A DNA stretch of 64,000 nucleotides from JARRPM01 sp963765545 (GCA_963765545.1 CAVXWW010000009.1:766700-830699), one strand, 5' to 3'. Counted from the first letter of the stretch, positions 15,671-24,769 are shown. The notes: a model not told the origin generated them from the letters alone. Numbers and translations: made by a program.

Positions 15671-16739
15671 GCTGAATTCTACTTAGAAGTGCGACAGCCT
15701 AATATCGGGATACACTCTAATCCAATGAGTTGGAAAAGAGGAGGCTGCCGCCATGTCATGCTATACACAATTGACGATGCCAGAAAGGATGAGGCTCTAT
15801 ACGTTTTTGGAGCTGGGATTAAGCAAATCCCAGATTGCTCAACGCCTGGGCCGCCATAGATCCACGATTTATCGTGAAGTACAACGAAATCGCCGATCCA
15901 TTGGTTATTTACCTGGAATTGCACATCGGAAAAGTCAGAAACGCAGGGCAGATAAACCAGGCAAGATAAGAACCGGGCCACGCCTATATGATTATATTCT
16001 GAGAGGATTAAAGCGAGGCTTGAGCCCTGAGCAGATTGCCGGGCGGATGAAGCGAGAGGGCAAACCCTACTACGTTTGCCATGAAACAATTTATCGTTAT
16101 ATCTACAGGCTTGGCAATAAAGGTCTTTACCGACTCCTGCACTACAAGAAACGTCGCCGCGGTAAACGTTGGGGACGGAAAGTGGGATCTGGCAAATATT
16201 GCGGGATAACGTTGATTACTGATCGGCCCAAAGAGATTGAAAGTCGAGAGGAGTTTGGCCACTGGGAAGGGGATACCATCGCTTTTTCCAATACCAAGTA
16301 TCTGAATGTTGCGACCTACGTTGAGCGCAAAACGCGATTTGTAGTTCTAGAGAAACATGACGATCGGAAGACGGCTACAGTACTGGGTGCTCTGGAATGC
16401 CGGATTCAAATGCATCCTTGTAAGCTTTGGAAAACGGTTACCTTTGACCAGGGTTCAGAGTTCGCTGATTATCGTCCACTGGAGCGCAGGACGCGCTGTA
16501 AGACGTATTTCTGCGAGCCCCACTCGCCTTGGCAGCGCGGAAGCAATGAGAACATGAATGGCCGACTGAGGCGCTATTTACCGAGGTCGATTGATATCCA
16601 GGCGGTGACCCAAGAAAACCTGAAAGACCTGGCAAAAAAGATCAACAATATTCCAAGGAAGTGTCTAGACTATATGACGCCCCGAGAGGCTTTATTACAG
16701 TGTTTCCCGAGCTACTGTCGCACTTCACCGTAGAACGCG
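15671..16739 (+). mobile_element. IS30-family element inserted in the left end of a group A IS
   Basis: Imperfect inverted ends occur on both sides: TTCTACTTAGAAGTGCGACAG near 15678, and the complementary sequence around CTGTCGCACTTCACCGTAG near the right. The sequence CCCTAC occurs on both sides (15665-15670 and 16740-16745), as expected of a target duplication within the group A terminus TGTCCCTACCAAAAAC. Length is about 1.07 kb. Confidence 0.75.
15753..16733 (+). CDS. IS30-family transposase
   Basis: The 326-residue protein has the N-terminal HTH of IS30 (LTMPERMRLYTFLELGLSKS, QIAQRLGRHRSTIYREVQRN). A DDE core follows with FGHWEGDTIAF (first Asp), TFDQGSEFADY (second Asp) and EPHSPWQRGSNENMNGRLRR (Glu). 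The frame is intact and of normal length, so this is the most likely active DDE transposase in the window. A GAGGAGG-type ribosome site lies just before the ATG. It interrupts an older group A IS that itself cut an IS6 element. Confidence 0.93.
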   Translation: MSCYTQLTMPERMRLYTFLELGLSKSQIAQRLGRHRSTIYREVQRNRRSIGYLPGIAHRKSQKRRADKPGKIRTGPRLYDYILRGLKRGLSPEQIAGRMKREGKPYYVCHETIYRYIYRLGNKGLYRLLHYKKRRRGKRWGRKVGSGKYCGITLITDRPKEIESREEFGHWEGDTIAFSNTKYLNVATYVERKTRFVVLEKHDDRKTATVLGALECRIQMHPCKLWKTVTFDQGSEFADYRPLERRTRCKTYFCEPHSPWQRGSNENMNGRLRRYLPRSIDIQAVTQENLKDLAKKINNIPRKCLDYMTPREALLQCFPSYCRTSP

Positions 16740-18056
16740 CCCTACCAAAAACACTGTACTCATTGATTTTGTTGACTTTTCCGTCGGCGCCAGATTAGCG
16801 TTGCCGGTATGAAAACGATACTTGTTTCTCTGTTCACCACCCTGGTCGACCTCCTGCGGAGCCGAGCCTCGCTCCATCTGGAGATCCTTGCCTTGCGTCA
16901 GCAACTGGCAATGGTGGCCAACCGTGATAACAAACGGCACCACTTTCGCTCGAGCGAGCGTATATTCTGGGTTTGGCTTTACCGGCTATGGCCCTCCTGC
17001 CTTGAGACGTTGGCAATCTTCAAGCCTGACACTCTGGTCCGATGGCATCGAAAAGGATTTCGACTGTACTGGACCTGGAAATCTCGTCGGCGTTGGGGGG
17101 GTCGACCAGCTATCGATCCTGACGTTCGCGAACTGATTCGGCCCATGTCGCGGAACAACATTGGTTGGGGTGCTCCTGCTACCGCGCGCCCCGCATCCAT
17201 GGTGAATTGAAAATGCTCGGCATCCGTGTGTCCGAATCCACCGTCGCCAAATACACGATCCGCCATCGGAAGCCGCCATCGCAGACCTGGAAAACATTCC
17301 TGGAGAACCATGCAGCCGATCTTGTTTCAATAGATTTTTTCACCGGAGCGCCGGCCGCCGTCCCCACTGCAACCTTCCGAGTCTTGTATGTCTTTATCGT
17401 TTTGCGTCATGAACGGAGAGAGATCGTTCACTTCAACGCGACGTACCACCCGACTGCGGAATGGACTGCTCAGCAACTGGTGGAAGCTTTTCCGTTCGAT
17501 ACAGCTCCTCGTTACGTAATGCGAGATCGCGATAGTGTCTATGGTAAGCAGTTTCGGACCCGGGTAAAGAGTCTGGGTATTGAAGAGGTGATCTCAGCGC
17601 CTCGCTCGCCTTGGCAAAATCCTTATGTCGAGCGAATTATCGGCTCAACCCGTCGAGAGTGCCTGAATCACGTCATCATTTTCAATGTACGGCATTTGCG
17701 ACAGGTGTTGAAATCCTACGCCACTTATTATCATGAGGCGAGAACGCACTTGTCTCTCGATAAGCAAAGTCCGGTACCACGACCGATTCAACAGCCAGCT
17801 CAGGGAACGGTCGTGGCCTTTCCTCATGTCGGCGGCCTTCATCATGAGTGCCGGCGAGCGGCCTGATAGACCAGCTTGATTCCGCCCTGCTTCAGGACAA
17901 GAGCCACAATCGTAGGGGCTTGCGCGGGCGCTGGTCAGCGGTTTTCTAATGGGCTAAGTCACATCCAAACTTAGCCAGTCATCCCCAGCATTTATGATGC
18001 CGACACTGTGCCCAGAGTAGAAAAATGGTCATGGATAGAGTTTTTGGTAGGGACAG
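16740..18056 (+). mobile_element. Group A rve-type IS (left tip at 15661-15670, split by IS30)
   Basis: The left terminus TTGTCCCTACCAAAAACAC is divided by the IS30 insertion. The right terminus GTTTTTGGTAGGGACAG ends at 18056 and is its inverse. The element is about 1.32 kb without IS30 and encodes one integrase-core transposase. Other copies lie at 8991-9130 (right end only), 37318-37899 (internally deleted) and 44054-45383 (full length, mutated). The right end lies 1 bp from the stop of the TolB-N/TPR gene. Confidence 0.8.
16809..17866 (+). pseudogene. Group A integrase-core transposase with a -1 frame change
   Basis: The first frame gives MKTILVSLFTTLVDLLRSRA..LWRHRKGF-like text (DTLVRWHRKGFRLYWTWKSR) to NNIGWGAP near 17180. 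The second frame, displaced by -1, continues RAPRIHGELKMLGIRVSEST.. with the rve core (LVSIDFF, MRDRDSVYG, SPWQNPYVERIIGSTRRE) to 17866. About 14 extra bases (GCTACCGCGCGCCC) lie at the junction and are also present in the copy at 44484, so the frame change is ancestral. Either both copies descend from a dead parent, or the element uses a frameshift to make transposase. The call is kept as pseudogene because no classical slippery heptamer is obvious. Confidence 0.65.
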
Positions 18057-18057
18057 C

Positions 18058-19911
18058 CTACTCAAACGACATCCGTTCGTTTAGCGCTGCGATCGATTCC
18101 TCATCCAAGCCCATCCGTCGAAGATGAGCCAAGTACCGGGGGTGGTCCTTGACTGCTTCATTCTGCCTGGACAGACTTGCGGTCCAAAACTGGTTCCACA
18201 TATTGAGGTCTACCGCAGTTTCCATCAGGTCGATGGCGTTTTCCACTTCGCCAAGGCTTAACGCCAACTGCGAGGTAATTGGTAATCCCTGGTATAAGCG
18301 ATCGAGTTCAAGCTCGACCAACTCCTGGTAAATTTTCCTGGCTTTTACGTGATCGCCTTGCGATATGTAGCTTAGGGCGACCCTTGCTTGAATTCGTGGA
18401 TGCTCCTGCATTGCTGGGGGGATGTCTTCAAGTATCTGTTTTATACCAGAGTAATTACCCTTCGCCGCATAGGCATCAATTAATGCGATCACCCCAAATT
18501 GATGGTCTGGATCCAATTCCAGGGCCTCGCGGGCTTTGCGGACAGCGGCATCAGCATTACCATTCCACACGTAAAGAAGCGCCAGGTTGGCTTTATAGCC
18601 AGGGTGTAACGGATCGCCCTTTTCGGCTTCAGTATTTAACTTTATTGCCCTCTCTGACTGACCAATATTCTGTAAGAACCAAAGCGTATACAGTTGCATT
18701 GCAGCAGGGCTTCTCCCGGGCTCTATCGCACGTTGATACAACTTCCCGGCAGTCTCCCAATCATGTTCCATTATTTGAATCGCAATCGCCTTTATTGCAA
18801 GGGCCTCGCTCTGTTCTGGGTCCAGCGCGAGCGCCCTTTCGTAAGAGGGAATGGCTGCGGAACTTGCCACCTCGAACGGTTGCCATTGCATAGACATTAG
18901 CTGCGCAAAAGCAAGAGAACCCCAGGCTATTGCGTAGTTAGGGTCCGCCTCCACGGCCCTTTCAAAATAGCGGGTTGCCCGAGCGTTGGTTTGGGAGTTG
19001 GCCCAGTCAAATGAAGCCCTCCCCCGGACGTACCAGTTGTACGCTGCTACATTTGCTGTTTGCTCAACGACCAGCGGTCTCGCGACGTCATATCCCAGTT
19101 CGATTCGTAAAGCCCGAACAACCTCTCTGGCCAGTTCGTCCTGCAGCTTGAAAATATCATCGAGTTGGCGCTCGTATGACCCGGTCCAGATGTGATAACC
19201 ACTGCTGGCATCAACCAACTGGGCAGTAATCCTCACTCGCTCACCTAAACGACGCACGCTACCCTCTAACACAGCATGTACGCCCAGGGTTTCTGCGATC
19301 TGGCCAATGGTCTTATCAGTATCCTTGAACGCAAATGAAGATGTTCGGGCCATAACGGATAGTTGCTCTATCTGGGATAGTGTAATCAGCAACTCCTCGG
19401 CAATACCTTCTGCAAACCATGCCTGGTCCCCCGTCTCGCTCATGTCAGCAAAGGGGAGTACTGCTATGGCCCGGTATTGCTCCGGATTGGGGATCACCGG
19501 CGGGCCTGTCTCTGGGCTCCCCTGCACCGCTGACTCGGCCTCTGTAAGTCTCTTCTGCATAGAAAGTCGGTCCACGTAGAGCCCCCCCACGGCAACAACC
19601 AACGCCACGATCAATACAAACTCGACAATAGCGGGGATGTTCAAGTGGTGAGGGTGGCCCGCACGGGAAAGAGGTTCAGTCCGCACGATCCCTTGTGGGG
19701 AGAGATCAAAAATCCAGGCGAAGACAAGAGCCAGAGGAAAGCCGAGGAGTACAACGGCCAGAACAAAATTGACCGTCCAGTCGGGAAGGGCAAGTCGAGG
19801 TAATACAACGTCGGCCATCTCGAGCAATGCCCAGCCTACGGCCGAATAGACCAGTGCGACCCGATAGACTTTGCGGCGTTTCAGTTCCGTCAGGAACCTG
19901 GGTAAAACCAT
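18058..19911 (-). CDS. Membrane protein with TolB-N (FlgO-like) domain and TPR repeats
   Basis: The 617-residue protein begins with three predicted membrane helices (VYRVALVYSAVGWALLEMAD, FVLAVVLLGFPLALVFAWIF, IVEFVLIVALVVAVGGLYVD). A TolB-N/FlgO-like domain follows at about residues 145-270: IAVLPFADMSETGDQAWFAE, GIAEELLITLSQ, GVHAVLEGSVRRLGERVRIT, DIFKLQDELAREVV. At least six TPR hairpins run to the end (NARATRYFERAVEADPNYAI, YERALALDPEQSEALAIKAI, AVRKAREALELDPDHQF). This architecture is common next to, or fused with, adenylate-cyclase or LuxR-type regulators; no such domain is present here. It probably scaffolds protein contacts at the inner membrane. The stop is 1 bp from a group A IS end, so the C-terminus could be IS-altered, though the protein looks complete. 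Confidence 0.8.
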   Translation of the reverse strand: MVLPRFLTELKRRKVYRVALVYSAVGWALLEMADVVLPRLALPDWTVNFVLAVVLLGFPLALVFAWIFDLSPQGIVRTEPLSRAGHPHHLNIPAIVEFVLIVALVVAVGGLYVDRLSMQKRLTEAESAVQGSPETGPPVIPNPEQYRAIAVLPFADMSETGDQAWFAEGIAEELLITLSQIEQLSVMARTSSFAFKDTDKTIGQIAETLGVHAVLEGSVRRLGERVRITAQLVDASSGYHIWTGSYERQLDDIFKLQDELAREVVRALRIELGYDVARPLVVEQTANVAAYNWYVRGRASFDWANSQTNARATRYFERAVEADPNYAIAWGSLAFAQLMSMQWQPFEVASSAAIPSYERALALDPEQSEALAIKAIAIQIMEHDWETAGKLYQRAIEPGRSPAAMQLYTLWFLQNIGQSERAIKLNTEAEKGDPLHPGYKANLALLYVWNGNADAAVRKAREALELDPDHQFGVIALIDAYAAKGNYSGIKQILEDIPPAMQEHPRIQARVALSYISQGDHVKARKIYQELVELELDRLYQGLPITSQLALSLGEVENAIDLMETAVDLNMWNQFWTASLSRQNEAVKDHPRYLAHLRRMGLDEESIAALNERMSFE

Positions 19912-19997
19912 CTTGTTATTCTCATAATCCCCGTACTGGACACTATATCACTGGAATCTGACGAGTCGAGCTGCGCGGAAAAGCGTATATAACAAAG

Positions 19998-20157
19998 CTA
20001 TTTAGTCGGGTACTGGTCTTGTGCGCGCATTGCCAGCAGGATCGTGCCTGCCGCCTTTGCGTCGTTAGCCGCAATCATGCTCCCCAGACCCCCATGTCTC
20101 GTTTCCACCCGAAAGCCGCCATTCAGATCGCCCTGGGAGCGGTCGTTTTGACTATAC
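19998..20157 (-). pseudogene. Possible C-terminal gene fragment
   Basis: A 53-codon open stretch on the minus strand (QYSQNDRSQGDLNGGFRVET, RHGGLGSMIAANDAKAAGTI, then LLAMRAQDQYPTK and a stop) has protein-like composition. A stop codon lies just upstream in the same frame, and no start or ribosome site is evident. The upstream edge lies near CTGTCCCTA, resembling a group A IS terminus. The gene family was not recognised. The rest of 19912-20235 holds only probable promoters of the flanking genes. Confidence 0.3.
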
Positions 20158-20235
20158 TGTCCCTAAAGGCAACTACCGACTGCGAATTCAACTGATCTAT
20201 GCAAAACCCTGTTATAAAATCCTTGATGAGTGCAA

Positions 20236-21264
20236 TTACCGACTACCGCACCTGAGGGTCTGGGAGGGTAGTTCCCCGAACATGTACCGGTAATCTGCAG
20301 CCATCTGGCCCAGATGGTGGAAACCGCAGGCGAGTGCCAGATCGGCGACCCGCACTGACCTAGCATCGCTGTGGTACAGCCTCTGACTGAGTTCACAAAA
20401 GCGGCGGGCCTTCATATAGGCTGCCGGGGTCACACCCAGTCCATCGTTGAACGCGTTCTCCAGGGTTCTGCGTGAAACACCGATAAGCTCAGCTAGGTGA
20501 ACAGCACCCGGCGCTTCGACGGGGTTCTGATCGATAACCCTGAGTGCATGATCCAGCGTTTGCCGGCGGTGCCCTCGAGGGCCGACAGGCTTCTTCGCAG
20601 CATTGTGCGAAAGACAAGCCAACACCAGGTAAACCAGTTCATCCTCCAGTTGGGGCGAGATCAGTAATCTGCCCCCGGTATCAATCTGACCCGCTGAGAC
20701 ACTCTCCAACAAACGGCGCAGAATCGCCAGATTCGCTCCACCATGAGGACAAAAGCACCGCCCATCTGGCATCAGTTCATAAAGAGGCATCTCAAAGTGA
20801 GTTTGGGAAACTTGTTCCAGCTTTTCGATTGAGAGCGCGAGGTGAATGCTATCCAGCCCCGAGGCGGACACGGATTCAAACTCGCCTCCAACCGCCATGA
20901 CCAACAGGCTGCTGTGGGTGACAGTTTCTCCACACCAGCGCCAGGCTGCTGAATAATTCCGAGAGGTCAGAATCGATACGGTTCTGTAACCGGGCATCAC
21001 ACAACCGCGCTGCAGAAAGCGCGCGGGCAGATGGGCGCGGCTGATCAGAGCCTCGGTACCGGCGATCTGTTCCAGAAAAAACGCCCCGTCAGCGGGCTCG
21101 AGCTGGCAAAATTCCAGGTCCCACCCCTTGGCCGCCTCCGAAAACTGTTCAAAGAGTGAAAACTTTTCCCTGATCAGTACCGTGTGAGAATTCACTGAAC
21201 CCAAAAGAACATGCCTCTTATTTTTCGCAATATTGATATTAGAACATAGTTCATGACTCTTCAC
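20236..21264 (-). CDS. AraC-family transcriptional regulator
   Basis: The 342-residue regulator has a C-terminal AraC double HTH at about residues 230-340: LDHALRVIDQNPVEAPGAVH, LAELIGVSRRTLENAFNDGL, PAAYMKARRFCELSQRLYHS, VRVADLALACGFHHLGQMAA and DYRYMFGELPSQTLR. The N-terminal 200 residues form an undefined sensor domain (cupin-like sequence not evident). It is divergent from the DUF3299/metallo-beta-lactamase pair with only 60 bp between starts, so it very likely controls that operon and itself. The inducer is unknown. The HTH with FHHLGQMAADYR is typical of EutR-like AraC members. Confidence 0.88.
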   Translation of the reverse strand: MKSHELCSNINIAKNKRHVLLGSVNSHTVLIREKFSLFEQFSEAAKGWDLEFCQLEPADGAFFLEQIAGTEALISRAHLPARFLQRGCVMPGYRTVSILTSRNYSAAWRWCGETVTHSSLLVMAVGGEFESVSASGLDSIHLALSIEKLEQVSQTHFEMPLYELMPDGRCFCPHGGANLAILRRLLESVSAGQIDTGGRLLISPQLEDELVYLVLACLSHNAAKKPVGPRGHRRQTLDHALRVIDQNPVEAPGAVHLAELIGVSRRTLENAFNDGLGVTPAAYMKARRFCELSQRLYHSDARSVRVADLALACGFHHLGQMAADYRYMFGELPSQTLRCGSR

Positions 21265-21324
21265 GGTAGCGTTTTATCTTTGATGACTTAGTATGTGTGA
21301 ATCCTCGATAAGTACCGGTTAAGA

Positions 21325-21831
21325 ATGCACAAAGCAGCAGTAAAAGCCCTACTACTTGTAGGCCTGATTGCCCCAGTCGCCCCCGCCGCGACCGGTGCAG
21401 AGGCGGGTGATATCGCCAGCCAATATCATATGCTGGAATGGGCCGACCTGGTGCCCGAGGGATGGGAGCCTCCGCTTGTTCCCCCCGGGCACGACAGCGC
21501 TGAGAGCACCCAGGTGCCTGCAGAAGCCGTGGTTGCCAAGCTTGATCGCCAGGCTGTCACCCTTCCTGGCTTTATGAAGCCACTGGTCTTCGAAGGTAAT
21601 GAGGTATCCAAATTTCTGCTCGTGCCCTTCCTGTCTCACCACACCAAACAACACGCTCACCTGGATGCTAACCAGATGGTTCATGTCTCATTACTTGAGC
21701 CTGCAATTGTGGACAAGCCTCTGGCCCCCATTTGGGTCGTCGGGACGATCACCGTCGACGCGGTACTAACTGAAGAAGGCCCAGCCGCCTACAGTATCGC
21801 CGACGCTGTCATTACCGAATACAAATACTGA
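21325..21831 (+). CDS. Exported DUF3299-family protein
   Basis: The 168-residue protein has a signal peptide (MHKAAVKALLLVGLIAPVAP..GAEA). The DUF3299 pattern follows: LEWADLVPEGW.., VAKLDRQAVTLPGFMKPLVF, KFLLVPFLSHHTKQHAHLDA, NQMVHVSLLEP and IWVVGTITVD. The usual family core has a Cys and His before the PPPPANQ segment; here it is replaced by the His-rich HHTKQHAH, a potential metal site. First gene of a two-gene operon with the metallo-hydrolase 43 bp downstream, facing the AraC gene. Function unknown; periplasmic. Confidence 0.8.
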   Translation: MHKAAVKALLLVGLIAPVAPAATGAEAGDIASQYHMLEWADLVPEGWEPPLVPPGHDSAESTQVPAEAVVAKLDRQAVTLPGFMKPLVFEGNEVSKFLLVPFLSHHTKQHAHLDANQMVHVSLLEPAIVDKPLAPIWVVGTITVDAVLTEEGPAAYSIADAVITEYKY

Positions 21832-21874
21832 ACTCGATGGGGCGAATACCCTGCTTTCCTATAGGAGACCAACG

Positions 21875-23320
21875 ATGATCAAGCAACTCAAGACTGGCCT
21901 GGCAGCATTGCTGTTGAGTGCCTCGGCACAGACCTTTGCCGAGCCTCCTCCCGTACAGGAGCCTTCCTCACCGGAGGCTATAAAAAGGGCGCTGACTGGG
22001 GGTGTTCCCATGGGTCGCTGGAAGGAAGGCCTTCTATTTGAGGGCATCAGCCCGCAGCCCTGGCTTCCCAGTGCTGCTAACTGGTTCCCCGGTACGGAGG
22101 AAGTCCAGCCTCACGAGATGCGCATCACCTTCATGGGTACCTCTCCCACCATTCGTCCGGGGCAGATGAATACCTCGATCTTCGTGGAACTTGGTAACGG
22201 CGATAATTTTATCTTCGATATCGGTGAAGGTTCTGTTTCTAACTATACCGCCGCCCGCGTAGCCCTAAACCAGATGAACAATATCTTCATCACTCACCTG
22301 CACGTGGATCACTACGGCTCACTCCCCTACGTGTGGATGTTCGGGACCTGGTCAGGCGGCTGGCATACACCGATCACTGTACACGGACCCTCTGGGCGCA
22401 CGCCGGAATTCGGCACCAGGGCCATGGTCGAGGGAATGAGGCAGATGACAGCCTGGCACCGTGACGCCTTTAGCGTTTTTCCCGTGGGTAAGGGCTGGGA
22501 TATCCAGGTTGAAGAGTTCGATTTTCGTGACAACGGCGGAACAGTCTACGATAAGAACAACGTAAAAGTCATTCACTGGCAGCGTTCTCACGCTAAAGAC
22601 GGCGCTTCTGCTTATCGCCTGGACTGGCAGATCAGCGACGATGAATCCTTGTGCTTCGTGTGGACTGGCGATGGCCGGCCCAGCGAGCTGGATATAAAGT
22701 ACGCCAAGGGATGTGACGTCTATGTGACTGAACTGCAGCAGGAAGTGGTTGAGATAAACTCCGGTGTACAGGGTGTGCCGCCTTTCCTGGCACGCTACAC
22801 CATCGACACACACCACACACCTGGCTACGCCGTGGGCTATCTGGCGGACAAGATCAAACCGCGTATGCTGATGACGACGCACATGACCTTCGACCCATGG
22901 CTGAATGAGGAAACTGTAGCTGAAGTGCGACAACACTGGGATGGCCCCTACCACTTCGGCGCACCTGATGGCATCGTCGTTAACGTCACCACCGACCAGA
23001 TCTGGGTGCGCGACGGTATCTTGCCGGATTTCCCCAACCAGCGTGCACCGCAGCAGGATTTCACCAATGGTCAATTGGTCGTGCCGATGCCTCCTCACTT
23101 CCGCGAGTCGATCCAAGAACCCTTTGTACGGGAGCAGGAGATCAGTCCCCAGAAATACTACCCGAAAGGATACATGCCTGAACTTCTGGAAGATTGGCCT
23201 GCCGACGGCCCAATCGTGGCTCCCGTTGAAGCCCTCCCGGAGAACTTGCGAAAGAGCATGGGCGGCCACTGGGAATACACCCAGAGGAACCGCAAGGCTC
23301 TGGAAGAGCGTAACAAGTAA
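21875..23320 (+). CDS. Periplasmic metallo-beta-lactamase-fold hydrolase (GntH-like)
   Basis: The 481-residue protein has a signal peptide (MIKQLKTGLAALLLSASAQT..) and an RNase Z-like metallo-beta-lactamase fold: THLHVDHYGS (HxHxDH), FIFDIGEGSVSNY, WQRSHAKDGASAYRLDW, CFVWTGDGRPSELD and TIDTHHTPG with a further His. A C-terminal extension (about 120 residues, from FPNQRAPQQDF) is specific to this subfamily. Similar proteins are labelled GntH-like by databases, but no guanitoxin genes are near, so I do not assign that pathway. It could hydrolyse an ester, lactone or phosphoester in the periplasm. It ends the AraC-divergent operon and is followed by a terminator. Confidence 0.85.
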   Translation: MIKQLKTGLAALLLSASAQTFAEPPPVQEPSSPEAIKRALTGGVPMGRWKEGLLFEGISPQPWLPSAANWFPGTEEVQPHEMRITFMGTSPTIRPGQMNTSIFVELGNGDNFIFDIGEGSVSNYTAARVALNQMNNIFITHLHVDHYGSLPYVWMFGTWSGGWHTPITVHGPSGRTPEFGTRAMVEGMRQMTAWHRDAFSVFPVGKGWDIQVEEFDFRDNGGTVYDKNNVKVIHWQRSHAKDGASAYRLDWQISDDESLCFVWTGDGRPSELDIKYAKGCDVYVTELQQEVVEINSGVQGVPPFLARYTIDTHHTPGYAVGYLADKIKPRMLMTTHMTFDPWLNEETVAEVRQHWDGPYHFGAPDGIVVNVTTDQIWVRDGILPDFPNQRAPQQDFTNGQLVVPMPPHFRESIQEPFVREQEISPQKYYPKGYMPELLEDWPADGPIVAPVEALPENLRKSMGGHWEYTQRNRKALEERNK

Positions 23321-23339
23321 TCTTCACAGCATAACTATC

Positions 23340-23362
23340 AAGGGTCCGGAAGGGCCCTTTTT
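23340..23362 (+). terminator. Rho-independent terminator
   Basis: AAGGGTCC-GGAA-GGGCCCTT forms an 8-bp stem (one G-T pair) with a GGAA loop, followed by TTT. It lies 20 bp after the metallo-hydrolase stop. Confidence 0.85.
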
Positions 23363-23432
23363 CGTTTATCAACTAGCTGGTCGTCAGAGTACGTTCCGGG
23401 AGGGTATCGGGCAACGCTGAGGGGGTATGTAC

Positions 23433-23449
23433 ACTGATGTTGCATCAGT
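23433..23449. promoter_or_regulatory. Perfect 7-bp inverted repeat upstream of the DUF3302 gene
   Basis: ACTGATG-TTG-CATCAGT lies 47 bp before the ATG at 23496. It could be an operator or a small hairpin in the leader. Its presence argues against the longer frame starting at 23427. Confidence 0.45.
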
Positions 23450-23495
23450 AGATATTCGGCAAGTGGCTTTCAATTTTCTGAGGGACGAAAAGTTT

Positions 23496-23780
23496 ATGTT
23501 GGAGATATTCGCGTTAATTGTGCTCGGCGTGTTGGTAGCCGCCGGCATCTGGCTGGTAGTGACCATCGGCAACATCCCGGGGAATATTGCCCGCGCCGCG
23601 GAACACCCCCAGGCGGATGCAATCAGTGTCCTGGCCTGGATTGGGCTGCTAACTCTGGGACTGGGCTGGTTTGTCGCACTGGTCTGGGCCCGGATGGAGC
23701 CAGTGCGGCCGTCGGCTGCCCTGGACGAGCGGGTCAGAGAGTTGGAGGCCCGGCTGGCCCGAATGGAGGCCGATTCATGA
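23496..23780 (+). CDS. DUF3302 inner-membrane protein (YiaW-like)
   Basis: The 94-residue protein has two membrane helices (LEIFALIVLGVLVAAGIWLV, ISVLAWIGLLTLGLGWFVAL). A short cytosolic coiled-coil tail follows (ALDERVRELEARLARMEADS). It overlaps the downstream HlyD-type gene by 4 bp (ATGA), a sign of translational coupling. The same pair exists as yiaW-yiaV in E. coli, where the function is not known. I chose the ATG at 23496 because the upstream 23 residues are polar and cover the inverted repeat. Confidence 0.8.
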   Translation: MLEIFALIVLGVLVAAGIWLVVTIGNIPGNIARAAEHPQADAISVLAWIGLLTLGLGWFVALVWARMEPVRPSAALDERVRELEARLARMEADS

Positions 23781-24769
23781 TCGCGTTTATCGTTATTTGT
23801 TATTCACTGCTATACGTACTGATTTTCAACAAGCTGGGCCTGCTGAAGAAATCTGTAGGCAATATCAGCGCCTTCGCCGGTGTCGGATTCGTCTTGATTG
23901 GCGCAATTGTCTTTATGTGGTACACCTTCTCTCCTGTCACACCTGATGCGCGCATGTTCCGCTACGTTATTCCTATCGTGCCCAACGTGCGGGGCGAGGT
24001 CATTGAGGTGCCGGTCAAGGCGATGAAGCCTCTGAAGAAGGGAGACATCTTGTTCCGTATTGACCCGGAGCCCTACGAGATTACCGTGCGCCAGCTAAAG
24101 GCCCAGATAGCAGTCCACGAGGCAGAAAGAAACCTGGCAGAGATCAATTTGGCGCGTGCTGAGAAACTACTGGAAGTGCAGTCTGCGGCACAGGTCGACG
24201 TAGATACATGGACGGCCAATCGAGACGCGGCCATGGCGGCCAGGGAGGTGGCCTCGGAGCAGTTGGAGTACGCCGAGTGGCAATTGGCCGAGACCAATGT
24301 CACAGCGCCGGCCGATGGCTATGTTGTAAACGTGCAGCTGCGCCCGGGTAATGTGGCGACCACGGTGCCATTGGCCTCGCCCATGGCTTTTATCTCTGTC
24401 GAAAGTGATGAAATTGTTGCCAGTTTCAGCCAGAGCGCGGTGCGCAAGATCGCCCCCGGTGACGAAGCGGAAGTGGTATTTGCCAATATCCCGGGCCAGA
24501 CTTTCGGTGCTGTCGTTTCCAGAGTTGTGAGCTTTAGCGGCCAGGCACAGCTTAGCGCCAGTGGGCAGTTGCCATCGATGACTGGTGCCCCGGTGAGTGA
24601 TCGCTGGGCGGTGGTAGTCCAATTGGACGACTCGGAGTTAGCTCGCCGGCTGCCCCAGGGGGCTGGCGGCACTATGGCTGTCTACACCCAGTATGGCAAA
24701 CCCGTACACGTGATCAGCAAGGTAGCATTGCGCATGAATGCCTGGTTGGGTTACCTGACCTCGCCATAG
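23777..24769 (+). CDS. HlyD/EmrA-type membrane fusion protein (YiaV-like)
   Basis: The 330-residue protein has two N-terminal membrane helices (MIAFIVICYSLLYVLIFNKL, GVGFVLIGAIVFMWYTF). A biotinyl-lipoyl half (VPNVRGEVIEVPVKAMKPLK, KGDILFRIDPEPYEI), an alpha-helical hairpin (LKAQIAVHEAERNLAEINLA..) and the returning lipoyl half (VTAPADGYVVNVQLRPGNVA) follow, then a beta-barrel domain (VFANIPGQTFGAVVSRVVSF). Such proteins bridge inner and outer membranes for export pumps. No transporter or TolC-like gene is nearby, so the partner is encoded elsewhere or the protein works with the DUF3302 product alone. A copy of the 21-nt motif follows 17 bp after the stop. Confidence 0.88.
   Translation: MIAFIVICYSLLYVLIFNKLGLLKKSVGNISAFAGVGFVLIGAIVFMWYTFSPVTPDARMFRYVIPIVPNVRGEVIEVPVKAMKPLKKGDILFRIDPEPYEITVRQLKAQIAVHEAERNLAEINLARAEKLLEVQSAAQVDVDTWTANRDAAMAAREVASEQLEYAEWQLAETNVTAPADGYVVNVQLRPGNVATTVPLASPMAFISVESDEIVASFSQSAVRKIAPGDEAEVVFANIPGQTFGAVVSRVVSFSGQAQLSASGQLPSMTGAPVSDRWAVVVQLDDSELARRLPQGAGGTMAVYTQYGKPVHVISKVALRMNAWLGYLTSP

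Noticed and set aside
22352..23269. 305-codon minus-strand frame in the metallo-beta-lactamase gene
   Set aside because: Antisense shadow; the plus strand has the HxHxDH motif and a signal peptide.
21875..23320. Guanitoxin biosynthesis locus
   Set aside because: The metallo-hydrolase is similar to proteins labelled GntH, but no other guanitoxin-type gene is adjacent.
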